Below are positions 15,610-26,067 of a stretch of 64,000 bases of DNA, piece by piece (position 1 is the first letter of the stretch; every line of letters begins with the position of its first letter). The DNA comes from Bacteroidota bacterium (GTDB lineage: Bacteria; Bacteroidota; Ignavibacteria; Palsa-1295). The stretch covers positions 459,635 to 523,634 of the forward strand of contig JAFDZW010000001.1 in the NCBI GenBank assembly GCA_018266755.1. Reading direction: 5' to 3'. The position numbers and the translations under genes are program-made. The notes under the pieces are model-generated. The model did no database searches. It saw only the letters and a list, made by a program, of their open reading frames with translations, and was not told the DNA's origin.

Positions 15610-16256
15610 TATTTTATGGCGTTAGCCTGTTCGTAACTTCTGACACACACAACAAGGTGGGATGCTGTCCGTTCGGGCGAAATGAGAGAAATATCCGGCC
15701 TATAAACTGCTGAAAATTATCATGTTGCCGGACTAATTACATAAAAATAGCAAGTATTAGCAAATACTTAGTACAATCAGGGAAGAAATGACGTATGTTC
15801 GTAGTAATGAATGACGGCACCAATTGCGCCGTGAGTAGAGGTCAGGGAGGAAATGGTCCATCAAAATAACCCCGTGGCAAATCGACTCCCTGATCCTCTA
15901 CCTCGGGCCGAACAGCAATAAGTTAATGACTCGGAGGTGGAGAAATATCAGCAACCGTTCAGTTCTATAACTTAGCACGGCTCTAATTGGAGTGAGCAGT
16001 TCGTAGATGACAATCTCTTCTATATTCTCCGCTTATTTGAGAATTCGTGGAATTTGCATAATGACCCTGCTATCAGACAACTTTCTACTAAGGTCGTTGA
16101 AAATGGCATGTAACTTTTTCTTGGTTGGCGTGTCTTTTGAGATAATGGGAAGCGCGAACTCTCAACGAAATCGATATGGATGCAAGTTCAAAGATGAGAG
16201 TGGTACTTTGTGGATGGTAGGTTGGTTAATTAACACTATTTAGAACGGTGTCTGAG
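15610..16256. other. Long AT-rich intergenic stretch without a credible gene
   Basis: No recognisable gene or strong hairpin. A 78-codon open frame at 16007-16243 has a hydrophobic segment like a signal peptide (NFFLVGVSFEIMGSANSQ), but it is short, has poor initiation signals and no known relatives; it may be a relic of a secreted-protein gene. The region must hold the promoters of the divergent units on either side. Confidence 0.5.
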
Positions 16257-18077
16257 ATGAGCATCTCCAAACGGGCCCTAAAAGTTTTGTGTCGAGCATT
16301 CATATTTATCATTTTGATAGCCCCTATTGTCCACGCCCAATCAATTCTCGACCCGAACTGCTGGCGACCAACGATCGGCAATGGGATCGATGAGTATATG
16401 GTCGGCATGAAGAAGATACCATACTTTGGTGCCCAAATCGCTGCCTTCCCAGCTCCGAAGGATGATACGGATCATTTATACTTCACAATGCCGGATGAAT
16501 CTGCCGAACCGTACTATCCGAAGCTCTACCGATCTCCGAAGCCATTCGACCTTTCCAGACTCGAATTCTTGGGTCTGCTGCGAATAAAAAACTACGCTTC
16601 CAATCCCGCGTATGCCCTGAGATTCGGTCACTTTCATAATTCGACTTCTGTAGATATACTCCTTCAGGCCGATCTGCGAAATAACGGCCGTCCCTCGATC
16701 TATTGGGCCGACTCGAACGGCCGATACGACACGAACCGTGTGACATTTCTGTGGTCCTCGGTGCAGGGTAATGACCATCCTGAGGGGGGATACGGATTCT
16801 CGCTCGCATCTTGGTTGGTTGTCGGGCCTATGGCGAATGATACGGTGGACGATATACTCATGGAGCTAAACACCAATTGGACTCCTTACCAGGTTGATCT
16901 TGATAGTTCGCGATATGCGTTTGCTTTTTTTCATGGCGGTCAACACCTATACGAATCAGCATCGCCCGCGCTCTCGGACTCCGCTCTAATCTTCCCTAAC
17001 TGGACGCCTCGCGATACGATAAAACGAGATCCGACGCGATACGCATTTAGCGGGGACTTCAATGGTGACGGCCGAACGGATATGGTGTATCTTGATCCCT
17101 ACGGAAATTACTTTTTCTGCCCCTCGACCCAACCGTTTTCGCTTGCGCAGATTTACGAAGCATCCGTGTTCGACACTCTGATATCTGCGTCAGAGAGTGT
17201 GCACCTTTTACCACAACTTCCGCAATCATTCGAGTACCCAAGCATGCAGGCGCTCCCTCGCAAACCAGGTGATCGCTCTGTCGATCTCTTGCTCCCGGTA
17301 CAAACCGACGGGTTCATGTTGAATTCGATCTGGATCTTCCGGGGCGGCCCGGACTTTGGTAAGAAACGATTGACTGTCGATACCGGTGCAACGGTCCCAA
17401 GTGAATTCCAGCAAGCCGAGTTCATCCTCCGTCACCCTGCTGTGATCAATCCAGCCTACAAGAACTATCAGTGGGGTGGCTTCATCAAAGAATGTGGTGA
17501 CATCACCGGCACCGGTCGTCCGGTGATCAAGACGAACGGTGGTGGCGGAGCATTTTCGCCCGGCACAGACTATTACTACGTGCTTGGTGATGCCATCGAC
17601 GACAAGGCGGACATTGCCATCGGTTACGAGATCGGCGCAACCGTTGAAGCGGTGGACGTGAATGCAGACAATGACAAGTACGCCGATGTACTATTCCATG
17701 CATATTCCACCTACAGCAACGGTAGCCTGACGCCGGACTCGAGCGGACTATTACTGTTGCATGGCTCTCCGAAGATCCCAATCCATCTGAATCAGAAGTA
17801 TGCGGTGCCGGTCAGTCTACAAAGAGATGAGCAGTGTCGGGCATATCCAAATCCGGCAGGTCGTGGTACAACCCTCACGTTCCGCTCAAACGGCGAACAG
17901 ATCCATATAAGTGTACGCGATCTGTTGGGACGACAAGTAATGTCGACAACAACAGAATCTGATATCGGTCAAACTACTTTTTATTTGCCACTGCAAGATT
18001 TGGAGTCAGGTACATATACCGTAGCGGTCTCTTCCAGTGGAAGTACATGCAATGTAAAACTGCTCGTGACGCATTAG
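16257..18077 (+). CDS. Secreted protein with FG-GAP-like repeats and T9SS type A sorting domain
   Basis: 606 residues from ATG 16257; a GTG 9 bases upstream is less likely. The N-terminal signal peptide has the hydrophobic core LCRAFIFIILIAPIVHAQS. Two segments resemble FG-GAP/VCBS propeller repeats: FSGDFNGDGRTDMVYLDPYG near residue 265 and DVNADNDKYADVLFHAYSTY near 475. The last 80 residues form a T9SS type A sorting domain: AYPNPAGRGTTLTF, then ISVRDLLGRQVMSTTTE and DLESGTYTVAVSS. The protein is therefore exported by Sec and then released or anchored on the surface through the type IX system. It is 54 bp upstream of the giant secreted protein on the same strand and probably co-transcribed with it. 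Function is unknown. Confidence 0.85.
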   Translation: MSISKRALKVLCRAFIFIILIAPIVHAQSILDPNCWRPTIGNGIDEYMVGMKKIPYFGAQIAAFPAPKDDTDHLYFTMPDESAEPYYPKLYRSPKPFDLSRLEFLGLLRIKNYASNPAYALRFGHFHNSTSVDILLQADLRNNGRPSIYWADSNGRYDTNRVTFLWSSVQGNDHPEGGYGFSLASWLVVGPMANDTVDDILMELNTNWTPYQVDLDSSRYAFAFFHGGQHLYESASPALSDSALIFPNWTPRDTIKRDPTRYAFSGDFNGDGRTDMVYLDPYGNYFFCPSTQPFSLAQIYEASVFDTLISASESVHLLPQLPQSFEYPSMQALPRKPGDRSVDLLLPVQTDGFMLNSIWIFRGGPDFGKKRLTVDTGATVPSEFQQAEFILRHPAVINPAYKNYQWGGFIKECGDITGTGRPVIKTNGGGGAFSPGTDYYYVLGDAIDDKADIAIGYEIGATVEAVDVNADNDKYADVLFHAYSTYSNGSLTPDSSGLLLLHGSPKIPIHLNQKYAVPVSLQRDEQCRAYPNPAGRGTTLTFRSNGEQIHISVRDLLGRQVMSTTTESDIGQTTFYLPLQDLESGTYTVAVSSSGSTCNVKLLVTH

Positions 18078-18131
18078 AATTGTTTTTTTTGGTCACATTT
18101 CAACTATCCAAATCACTAATCAATTACTGCC

Positions 18132-21100
18132 ATGAAATACTGTAGTTTTTTACTCATCCTTCTTGTCTCCGCGTTTCTGACTTTATCGGCACAAGGCCAG
18201 CCATGCACAGGAGTTACATATTCAACGAACTGCGACAAAAGCATTGAGAGTCCTATCGTTGCCGATACTGTCTTCCCCTATGGTCAGTTCGATGACTATT
18301 TCGTGGGTCCTCTAAACGATGGAGAGCCTGATTACTGTAGATTCCTACAAACATTTTCGGATTTGGGATTCAATTTCATTTATAACTATGAATCGGGAAT
18401 GGGCGATGCACTGATCAAACAGTTCTTCGCGGCGAATCATGGTGATGGTTCGCCGGTCGCTCGCAAAGGTATTCTGAGTGCAGAGCCGATTTTATCCGAG
18501 AAATGGGTAGGCCATTACAACAATGGCGGCTCCATCGGACCAACTGAGTTCAAATACTTCCTCGCATCGAACTGGACCGGTGATGCGGCGTATGACACGA
18601 GATGGAATTGGGCTACAAGGCCAAGTACAAATTCTACACATCCGGACCAACTTGGCCAAGAAGTTTATTTCAAGAAATCAGTAGATGTCATAAGCCCAAG
18701 TGGTAATTTGCTTGAAGACTTACAAACTGATCCGTCGTCAGTTAATGGCTACGGGGATGTTGGAAATCCAAATGGTTACACAACTTCGCTACAGGTTGCT
18801 GGTGGGACCAATACTGCAACCACCAATGTGGTAATCTGCGACTTTGTATTTAGACTCTACGAACCAGATTACCCTTCAATGTCTACAGACGATCAACCTG
18901 CATATCGCGTAGATTATGTCGCAACCTTTGCAGACGGACATTCGAGCACCGTTGCTCAAAGTAATATTACTCCTGAGTATTATTGGCAGTACGTAAATCA
19001 GAAGAATCTACCACCTTCAACAGCCTCGTCATTTGTATGGGGTGCCAATAGTTACCCTCGGAGCGCTGCGGATTTCATCAATACTGAGCAGAACTGTATT
19101 CGATACTTCCCATTGTGGAATAATGTAGACAGAGGGGCGTATGATCCTACGCAATGGAAAAAGTATGCGCTTGTACGGGCCGTAATCGATCTGGGCCAAG
19201 GACAGGGATTTAAAAACGATGCACTTAATCAATTGGCATCCCCTGACAACTTCCATCATATTGTTCATATTGAGTGCAAAGTAGTCCCGATCTCCCCTAA
19301 TGGCATCTTCATCCGAGGTTTGCGTTTCCGTTCACAGATGGGCGATGATCTTCTTCGTGGAAAACTCTCATCCCAACTGCGGTCTGATTTTCAGACCATC
19401 CAACGCAGCTTTCAGGGATATACTTCGCCGGCAGATCACTCTAATATGAATAGAGATGCGAGTTCCGACACGTGGTCCCGATTGCCGGGAATCCAAGGGT
19501 GCAATGAGTGTACGTTACAGACTTGGCCCGCATTAGCATATATTGACCAACAGTTCAAGAAGTTTAGCCGGGGGAAGAGGATATACCCATTCATCGTCGA
19601 CAACTTTGTGTTCTCTCAATTTGACAAATGGCGAGCAGTGTATGAGGATGTGACTGGTGAACTCCCACCTTCACTCATTCCCGAATGTGACCGCACGAAT
19701 GGGACTGCTCCACTTGCAGCCAATGGGACAACCAATGGGTCGCCAAGATTCGAAACGCAAGGATACCCGAAGGACTTGATCCCCAAGAATATTTCCGATG
19801 TTTCTGATTTCACTCTTTTTGGGTTCCCCATTCAGGGGTACGACGTTTATACAAAGCGATGGATTCCGCATTTGGACAACTGTCTAATGATGTCTGGGGA
19901 GGGTGAGAACGCATTCGCCGACCCAGGACACGGCAGACGGGTTGGTACTTGGATTGGCGGTATATGGGAGATATTTAGCTTCAAGAAGTGGCATACTCCA
20001 GTAAAGGACTATGGTACCGTCAATGCTACCACTGGACAAGTAGCATCGAGTTCGCTGAGAGGCAAACTCATGGACTTGATCGTCAATGGTAATACATGTT
20101 GGACTGATCTCCTCACGAAGAATTCGTTCTCACTGAATGATCTGATGAATGACGACCAATGGAAGTCTCCGTCGGCACCCGTTACTGTGACGATCCCGGA
20201 ATCAACTGCGCCCGGAGGTGAATTCACGACGGCAAACCAGTTTGTTCCTCGGGGTTCTTTTGCTGTAACAAATGAATTCAGACAAGTTACCGGTACTGAA
20301 ATTCGGGCAATGGGTTGGGGAACACTGGCAGAAGGTGCAAAAGGTATTGTATGGAATACCTTCTTGGCCCAAAATGGCGAGGAGATCGGAGTTCTAGGTG
20401 GTGGAGCTGCTCACCACTATGATTGGTGGTTCGATAACCTCGGTTGTGATGACATTGCACACCAGTTTGGTGGACCAAATATCTATGCCAGAAATTTGTT
20501 CTGGTTGGGTTCGCAACCAACCGACGGGAAAGGAACAATCCCCGAAGCAATGTATGAACGCTGGGCTATCCAGAAAAAGAATAACGGCCAGTTAGTACAG
20601 GGCCCCGTCTATATTGAACGGGACGCCACAACCCATAAGTTTCCAAGTCTCAATAACACGTTACTTGCTGCAACTGTACATGATATTGATGGTAATACAG
20701 GCTCACAATCGAAAACGCTCGAGGATTGGATGAGTTTTCTATTCGATTATCAAGCCGATCCGATTACTAAGGGAAGTCATACAGATTGTTATTCTAATTA
20801 TAAATTGACAGCGGATGGAGTTGTGGCTGCGTATGTAACGACCCACGATAATCTGTTTCCGAGCAATAAGATCGATGACGGATCTGCCGGAAGCTGGGAA
20901 ATCGTACTTGCTGCGTCACCGGATGAGCCTCGATGGAAAGCAACTTTTACATCAATAGCTTCATGTGGGTCAAACGACGATATTTATTGGCCTAAGTCGA
21001 GATATTCTCATGACTTCATGGCGCTCCCAAAGACATATCTAGGTGCAAGCGACAAGTACGACGGAGTCAAGCGGTTCTCTGACGACATCAGGCCAGTCAT

Positions 21101-24100
21101 GAAATACTTCAAGGGCTTTGAACGTATCAATACGGTCTTGCTTAACAATATGCTGGATGATGACGTGCTCTCGATGCAACAGGGGTTCCCAATCGACCAC
21201 GACAATGTAGTAAGTCGTAAGGTAAATAATCATAAGGACAATAATCCAACTACTTACACGTACACATTTCCCCATACACTTCAACAAGACGGGATTGCCG
21301 GGAAACCGGCCACGGACTCGTATGATAAGAATGCACTCGCGAATCCTGAAATGGGCTATGCAATTGGAGCATTCCGATCTTCCGATCGCAAGGATGCGAG
21401 CGAGATCGTCGATTCGACGAAGTATATTGTTGTAGCAAATAAACGCTCGTGGCCCGTATACTATGAAGGTACTGGCACAAGTAAGACAGTGCAGGATTTT
21501 CGACCGCTATCAAAAGTCGATGTCACTACGGGCACTTCGATAACCCCACTCCCTGAGGACCAACTTCTGGGTCCTGTGGATACTCGACTTTTCTCGTTCC
21601 GGCTCAATCCGACGGCACTCTCAAGCGGCGATCTGACAAATGGGTTTGACTTCAATTATTACAATGTCGCTGACCTTCGAACTGGTCGAAATAAGTTGAT
21701 CAAATTCGGGGAGCGTTATCTGGGGGTTGTTACAAGCCCGTTCATAGATACATTTGCGGTACTTCTGGACCCGGGTGAGGGAACGCTCATGCGAATTTCT
21801 CCGGCGTATGGATACGTACTTGGGAAAGCAAGTGAATTTGGGATGGCATATAACAACGGTCATCGTGTAGCTGAAATCGTTCAGGCTAATGAAGATCATA
21901 CCCCACCACGTCGTATTGTTGTATGGGAGAATAAGGGAAAGATCCTATATAAACTGACGAATCAGCCCATCGAAACTGGTGAAGAGAACTTTTTCCGTGA
22001 TGACGATCAACATCCTTCCTCTCAAGTAACCTTCGACTTGAACCACATTGACGGGAATGCAAATCCCACAATGGACGAGGGACACAACCCGTCCGTTGCA
22101 ACGCGAGGAGATCACATTGCCGTCACTTGGAGTACGTACTACTATAATACTTCGCTTCAGTTGTTCCAAGAAGATGTGTATGCCGTTGAAGGTCAGAAAG
22201 GAACGGACTGGGATCATATTAACTGGAGTATCATTAAGAAAATTAACACGACACCCCTTCTGTACCAGGCCGGGCACATACCTGCTCCTTCTATTACGGC
22301 AACATCCGACGGCTGGCTGTGCGCATATTCAAACCCAAATCAGGGAATAGTAGCAAAAGTCGTCCGATTCAGTGTAACCCCGAATATTCTGACATTCACC
22401 AATGGTACGAATCCTCCGTCGGTAATCTTTGCTGAGGATCAACCTCGGCGATTACTCTCTGTATTCCCATCGGTTGCTTCAATTGACGAGTCCGATCTCA
22501 TCCCGTCATCTCCGGAGAGATTGCATCTTGTGTGGGAAGAACAGTTGAACGACGGGACCAGCCAGATATACTACCGTAGCCTACTCTATACAGCCGGTAT
22601 CTCGGGACATATTGATTTGGATAACACGGCTGGAAACTCATCCATCGAACGGGTTAGCAAACTCGCACCATCGTGCGTTCATCACCATCCCAATGTAGCA
22701 GTGTCGAAGGACTGCAAGACATTGGATGGTCATCAACGCGAACCCATCGTGACTTGGGAAATGACAAAGCATGAATGTAATGCAGCTACTCAACAATATG
22801 TAGATAACGTCTACGTAATGCTCAGAGAACGACTTCAAGGCGGAGGATGGACGTCATTTACATCATTCTACCCTAAAGCAGGGAACTTGCCATTGCCGCT
22901 CGTACACTCAACGACAACTCGGACGGGCGCAGCATTTTGCGATATCGATATCAATAGTCCGAATGCCCCACTTGGCAACGGTTTTCACAGCCTCGTATTT
23001 CAAGATACATTTGTTGAGCGGATCCACATCATGCGGGATAAATATGATCATGTGAAAGGTGTTGGTCAAAATGAGGGGTGGCTCCATACTCGCCTCTTGG
23101 ATCATGGAAGATATCCTAACGTAGTGATGCCATACCAACGGACCACTGAGGAACAAGCCACCACATTTACATATCGTGGTATTGATGCTGATCCCGATAA
23201 TCTCTATGCTGTCGATATTACCGCTCGTAAAAGTGGCATTGAACAAGCCGAGAAGACCAGCACAGTTCAATCCTTTAATGTTCTACAAAAGAATGCGAAA
23301 TGCGAGGACGGATTAATCTATACAATCGGCGATGGAGGGGCAGGATGCGATTGGTGTACGTTCATTCCGCCTGATACCACTGACTACCCCAGTGACCCTC
23401 CGTACGGACACAAAGGAATCGCTACTGTCGGTTGGGCGATGTATGACATTGTACACTCGAATCAACATGTTTATGACAGTTACGACAGCACTGTCGTCCG
23501 TTGGCCGACTACGGAGGATTCGGTGCGAACGAATTATTTCCATGTCGATTCAACGACTCGTCTCTTTATGGATCGCACACTTGTCACAACAGATTCTACT
23601 GCGCTCGACTCATTGTTTGACTCCCCCGACACGTCTCGGTATGTTGACATTGAGCTGGTGTTGAAGGATTCGGCTACGCACGCAATGGTCCAGAGTATTG
23701 AGAGAGTTCATATTACTCCCTTGAATACAACAGCAATTGCAACCAATTCTTCAGCACCGTGCAATGGCATGGTCGTAAATATGTTGCCTCCGCCACCGCC
23801 TCCGATTCCACCGCCGGGACCCGGTAGGCATATCAATATGCAATTGCTAACGCCACCTTCCGGTGCCGGTTACCTGACCTTGATTATCAAGAAGGACTCC
23901 GTAACTTCGGCCGCACTTGTGCAACGGCAAGGGGTCGGTACGCACTTTGATGCTTCCGGCTACATTCCTCAACTTCCTGACTCCTCAACGTCGTTCAAAA
24001 GGATTGAGCCAAAGGGTAGTAATACAGTCTCTCGTACGGATAGTATAGTAATCAGTGTTAATCCGAATCCTTTCCATAGGAAGACAACCGTACATATTCA

Positions 24101-24299
24101 AGTGCCCAAAAACGTGCCGATGCAGGTCACACTCTATGATGCGTTAGGTCGTATGGTGCGGACATATTTTGAAGGAGTGACAGAACGATCAGCCTACGAT
24201 ATCGATGTGTTGGGTGAAAGTATGGCTACCGGACGGTACTATTTGAGAGTGCAAACAACGAATTATGTCAAGACCGGCGTACTACTATTAAATAAATGA
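18132..24299 (+). CDS. Giant (2055-residue) T9SS secreted protein, TIM-barrel-like N-half and propeller-like C-half
   Basis: A signal peptide (MKYCSFLLILLVSAFLTLSA) opens the protein and a type A sorting domain closes it (VNPNPFHRKTTVHIQVPK, LYDALGRMVRTYFEG, MATGRYYLRVQTT). In the N-half a stretch near residue 715 (EFRQVTGTEIRAMGWGTLAE, GAKGIVWNTFLAQNG) resembles glycosidase-like TIM barrels. After about residue 1240 there is FGMAYNNGHRVAEIV, also present in the 1744-residue protein at 34255-39489, and then propeller-like blades with HNPSVATRGDHIAVTWS and HPNVAVSK. A proline run (PPPPPPIPPPGPG) precedes the C-terminal domain. The protein is rich in Ser, Thr and Asn and less GC-rich than its neighbours. 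Role unknown: a surface adhesin or polysaccharide-acting enzyme is a guess from architecture. Confidence 0.85.
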   Translation: MKYCSFLLILLVSAFLTLSAQGQPCTGVTYSTNCDKSIESPIVADTVFPYGQFDDYFVGPLNDGEPDYCRFLQTFSDLGFNFIYNYESGMGDALIKQFFAANHGDGSPVARKGILSAEPILSEKWVGHYNNGGSIGPTEFKYFLASNWTGDAAYDTRWNWATRPSTNSTHPDQLGQEVYFKKSVDVISPSGNLLEDLQTDPSSVNGYGDVGNPNGYTTSLQVAGGTNTATTNVVICDFVFRLYEPDYPSMSTDDQPAYRVDYVATFADGHSSTVAQSNITPEYYWQYVNQKNLPPSTASSFVWGANSYPRSAADFINTEQNCIRYFPLWNNVDRGAYDPTQWKKYALVRAVIDLGQGQGFKNDALNQLASPDNFHHIVHIECKVVPISPNGIFIRGLRFRSQMGDDLLRGKLSSQLRSDFQTIQRSFQGYTSPADHSNMNRDASSDTWSRLPGIQGCNECTLQTWPALAYIDQQFKKFSRGKRIYPFIVDNFVFSQFDKWRAVYEDVTGELPPSLIPECDRTNGTAPLAANGTTNGSPRFETQGYPKDLIPKNISDVSDFTLFGFPIQGYDVYTKRWIPHLDNCLMMSGEGENAFADPGHGRRVGTWIGGIWEIFSFKKWHTPVKDYGTVNATTGQVASSSLRGKLMDLIVNGNTCWTDLLTKNSFSLNDLMNDDQWKSPSAPVTVTIPESTAPGGEFTTANQFVPRGSFAVTNEFRQVTGTEIRAMGWGTLAEGAKGIVWNTFLAQNGEEIGVLGGGAAHHYDWWFDNLGCDDIAHQFGGPNIYARNLFWLGSQPTDGKGTIPEAMYERWAIQKKNNGQLVQGPVYIERDATTHKFPSLNNTLLAATVHDIDGNTGSQSKTLEDWMSFLFDYQADPITKGSHTDCYSNYKLTADGVVAAYVTTHDNLFPSNKIDDGSAGSWEIVLAASPDEPRWKATFTSIASCGSNDDIYWPKSRYSHDFMALPKTYLGASDKYDGVKRFSDDIRPVMKYFKGFERINTVLLNNMLDDDVLSMQQGFPIDHDNVVSRKVNNHKDNNPTTYTYTFPHTLQQDGIAGKPATDSYDKNALANPEMGYAIGAFRSSDRKDASEIVDSTKYIVVANKRSWPVYYEGTGTSKTVQDFRPLSKVDVTTGTSITPLPEDQLLGPVDTRLFSFRLNPTALSSGDLTNGFDFNYYNVADLRTGRNKLIKFGERYLGVVTSPFIDTFAVLLDPGEGTLMRISPAYGYVLGKASEFGMAYNNGHRVAEIVQANEDHTPPRRIVVWENKGKILYKLTNQPIETGEENFFRDDDQHPSSQVTFDLNHIDGNANPTMDEGHNPSVATRGDHIAVTWSTYYYNTSLQLFQEDVYAVEGQKGTDWDHINWSIIKKINTTPLLYQAGHIPAPSITATSDGWLCAYSNPNQGIVAKVVRFSVTPNILTFTNGTNPPSVIFAEDQPRRLLSVFPSVASIDESDLIPSSPERLHLVWEEQLNDGTSQIYYRSLLYTAGISGHIDLDNTAGNSSIERVSKLAPSCVHHHPNVAVSKDCKTLDGHQREPIVTWEMTKHECNAATQQYVDNVYVMLRERLQGGGWTSFTSFYPKAGNLPLPLVHSTTTRTGAAFCDIDINSPNAPLGNGFHSLVFQDTFVERIHIMRDKYDHVKGVGQNEGWLHTRLLDHGRYPNVVMPYQRTTEEQATTFTYRGIDADPDNLYAVDITARKSGIEQAEKTSTVQSFNVLQKNAKCEDGLIYTIGDGGAGCDWCTFIPPDTTDYPSDPPYGHKGIATVGWAMYDIVHSNQHVYDSYDSTVVRWPTTEDSVRTNYFHVDSTTRLFMDRTLVTTDSTALDSLFDSPDTSRYVDIELVLKDSATHAMVQSIERVHITPLNTTAIATNSSAPCNGMVVNMLPPPPPPIPPPGPGRHINMQLLTPPSGAGYLTLIIKKDSVTSAALVQRQGVGTHFDASGYIPQLPDSSTSFKRIEPKGSNTVSRTDSIVISVNPNPFHRKTTVHIQVPKNVPMQVTLYDALGRMVRTYFEGVTERSAYDIDVLGESMATGRYYLRVQTTNYVKTGVLLLNK

Positions 24300-24383
24300 T
24301 CTCAGTAGTCATAACCCGATTGTTTAGTCGTACGATCTACCAATAACAGACCAAATTCGGTAAACAAGAAAAACAATCATTAC

Positions 24384-24424
24384 AGAACAGCCCGGAATGG
24401 TTTCTTCCATTCTGGGCTGTTCTA
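24384..24424. terminator. Strong hairpin terminator between convergent genes
   Basis: AGAACAGCCCGGAATGG (24384-24400) pairs with CCATTCTGGGCTGTTCT (24408-24424) with one mismatch around a short loop. It lies between the giant secreted protein gene (plus strand) and the transposase gene (minus strand), where it would end transcription from both sides. Confidence 0.8.
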
Positions 24425-24507
24425 ATATTATCCATCATGTACAAGTTGTCATGAGCAATTGGAACGCCAATATCAGACTTTGGAGGTACAGTATACTTAC
24501 TCTCCAT

Positions 24508-26067
24508 TCAAGGTACATTTACATAGTCAGTTTCAATACTCATTGAAGTTGGCATCTTAGGTTCTATTGCAAGTAAGAGTTCTGTCGTTACCTGCTTGAT
24601 TTCCTTGGCCGATCGCTTCTTCGATACAAACGCACTCACTTCATCGGGCCACTCCTCGGTCATGGTCCCAAGGTTCTGCTGACCTCTCGTGCGTTCCTCG
24701 ATCTCCCGGTTGAGCCTGATCCGCAATGCCATCCCTTCGAGATAGTCGTCTTCGAACTCCTTCGGTGACTCTGTCTGGGTCTGTCCTCGCTTGCGTACCG
24801 GTACCGGCTCCAGTAACACCCGCTTCCCACCGATCATTGTATAGTGGTTTCCGCCCACTGTAACGATCTCGATCCTCGTCCCGAGGTTGATCTCGACCGG
24901 TACCTTGCAGTACACCCCGTCGCTGACGCGTACCTGCCGCCGGTTCACCTTCCGCCAGACCGAGCTGCTGAACAGTAACTCCGCCTCCTTCGGGGGATAC
25001 GTCGCCCCTGTGAGTGCAGGATGAAAGATCTCCCATCGTTTCTCATCCTTGCGCTCCGGATGGCGGGACGTATTGACTTGTATGAGCCACCGCTGTAATA
25101 ACCGGTTGATCTCCCTGAGTGTGAAGATCGTCCCTCGCTTGTAGGAGAGGAATAGCTCCGTCTCGAAATCCTCTTTAATGTAACGGATCATTCGTTCGAC
25201 CTTCCCACGAGCCTGTTTATTCGATCCCGGCTGCCGATTCCCCTCGGTATCGCGGATCGTACTCCCAAGGACATGACCGATCCCGAGTTTGCGTATCCCT
25301 CCCCGAAACGAGGCATTGCGAAAGGCAGAGCCTCGGTCGGTATAGAGCGTTCGTGGCTGTCCCTGGAGTAAGGGAATCGGGACGATCTCACCTGTATCGG
25401 TATCCACCCGTGTTTTCTCTTTCGTGGTCTGGAGGAGGAAATGCCGTGCTAACGACGCACTTTCCCCCTTGACTAGGTAATAGCGGGCATAGGCGACTCT
25501 CGACGAGTCGTCTATCGAGACGGCGATCCAGACCCGCTCCTGTCTGGCATTGGCTCCTTTTGCCGTTGCGGTCCGTAGAAACGATACCCCGTCTTTCCTG
25601 ATATGCTCCAGATAGACACTTCTGGTAAAATCCATCTGTATCATCGCCAGCGGCTCCGTCCGTTCGAAGCGGGTAAAGTAGGACTGTGATTTGTTTTTGA
25701 GCCGTTGACGACGGATCGAGGCTGATATCTGGTGGTAGGTGATCTCCTCGGGAAGTTGTTTCTGGTCCTTGAGGGCCCGGATCGCTACCGAGGTGGATGC
25801 CATCCGTGTATTGGAGGCATGTTCGATCTGATAGTCCCAGACGAGCTTTCCTAACGTATTGAAATAGTCGATCCGGGTCTGTTCCTTCCCACTCAACGAA
25901 CGGGGACGGACTTTCAGGTTCAGTACCCGCATGAGGGCTCCGTAGGTATAGCCGGAAGTCTTACAACCCCGCTTGATGACTCGTTTGCGCTCTGGGACGG
26001 TTGCTGCTCCCAGATAGGCGGTTCGGATACTTTCCAGTAAGATGGGATCAATGGTTCGGCGTGGCAT
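24508..26067 (-). CDS. DDE transposase of the Mu A/TnsB type
   Basis: 519 residues from ATG 26067; a GTG at 26124 would add 19. An N-terminal DNA-binding region precedes a retroviral-integrase-like catalytic core. The catalytic triad is readable as Asp146 (LAMIQMDFTRSVY), Asp244 (TLYTDRGSAFRN) and Glu291 (ARGKVERMIRY). After the core comes a basic beta-barrel-like domain (ERKDEKRWEIFHPALTG, then VSDGVYCKVPVEINLGTRIE and VTVGGNHYTMIGGKRVLLEP), the Mu transposase C-terminal domain. A charged tail may contact the partner protein. Such enzymes cut and join the ends of transposable phages or Tn7-like elements. The gene overlaps the end of the upstream ATPase-like gene by 20 bp. Transposon ends were not identified. 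Confidence 0.88.
   Translation of the reverse strand: MPRRTIDPILLESIRTAYLGAATVPERKRVIKRGCKTSGYTYGALMRVLNLKVRPRSLSGKEQTRIDYFNTLGKLVWDYQIEHASNTRMASTSVAIRALKDQKQLPEEITYHQISASIRRQRLKNKSQSYFTRFERTEPLAMIQMDFTRSVYLEHIRKDGVSFLRTATAKGANARQERVWIAVSIDDSSRVAYARYYLVKGESASLARHFLLQTTKEKTRVDTDTGEIVPIPLLQGQPRTLYTDRGSAFRNASFRGGIRKLGIGHVLGSTIRDTEGNRQPGSNKQARGKVERMIRYIKEDFETELFLSYKRGTIFTLREINRLLQRWLIQVNTSRHPERKDEKRWEIFHPALTGATYPPKEAELLFSSSVWRKVNRRQVRVSDGVYCKVPVEINLGTRIEIVTVGGNHYTMIGGKRVLLEPVPVRKRGQTQTESPKEFEDDYLEGMALRIRLNREIEERTRGQQNLGTMTEEWPDEVSAFVSKKRSAKEIKQVTTELLLAIEPKMPTSMSIETDYVNVP

Noticed and set aside
16007-16243. 78-codon open frame with a hydrophobic stretch
   Set aside because: Poor start signals, no relatives known and AT-rich composition; listed only as a possible relic within the intergenic entry.
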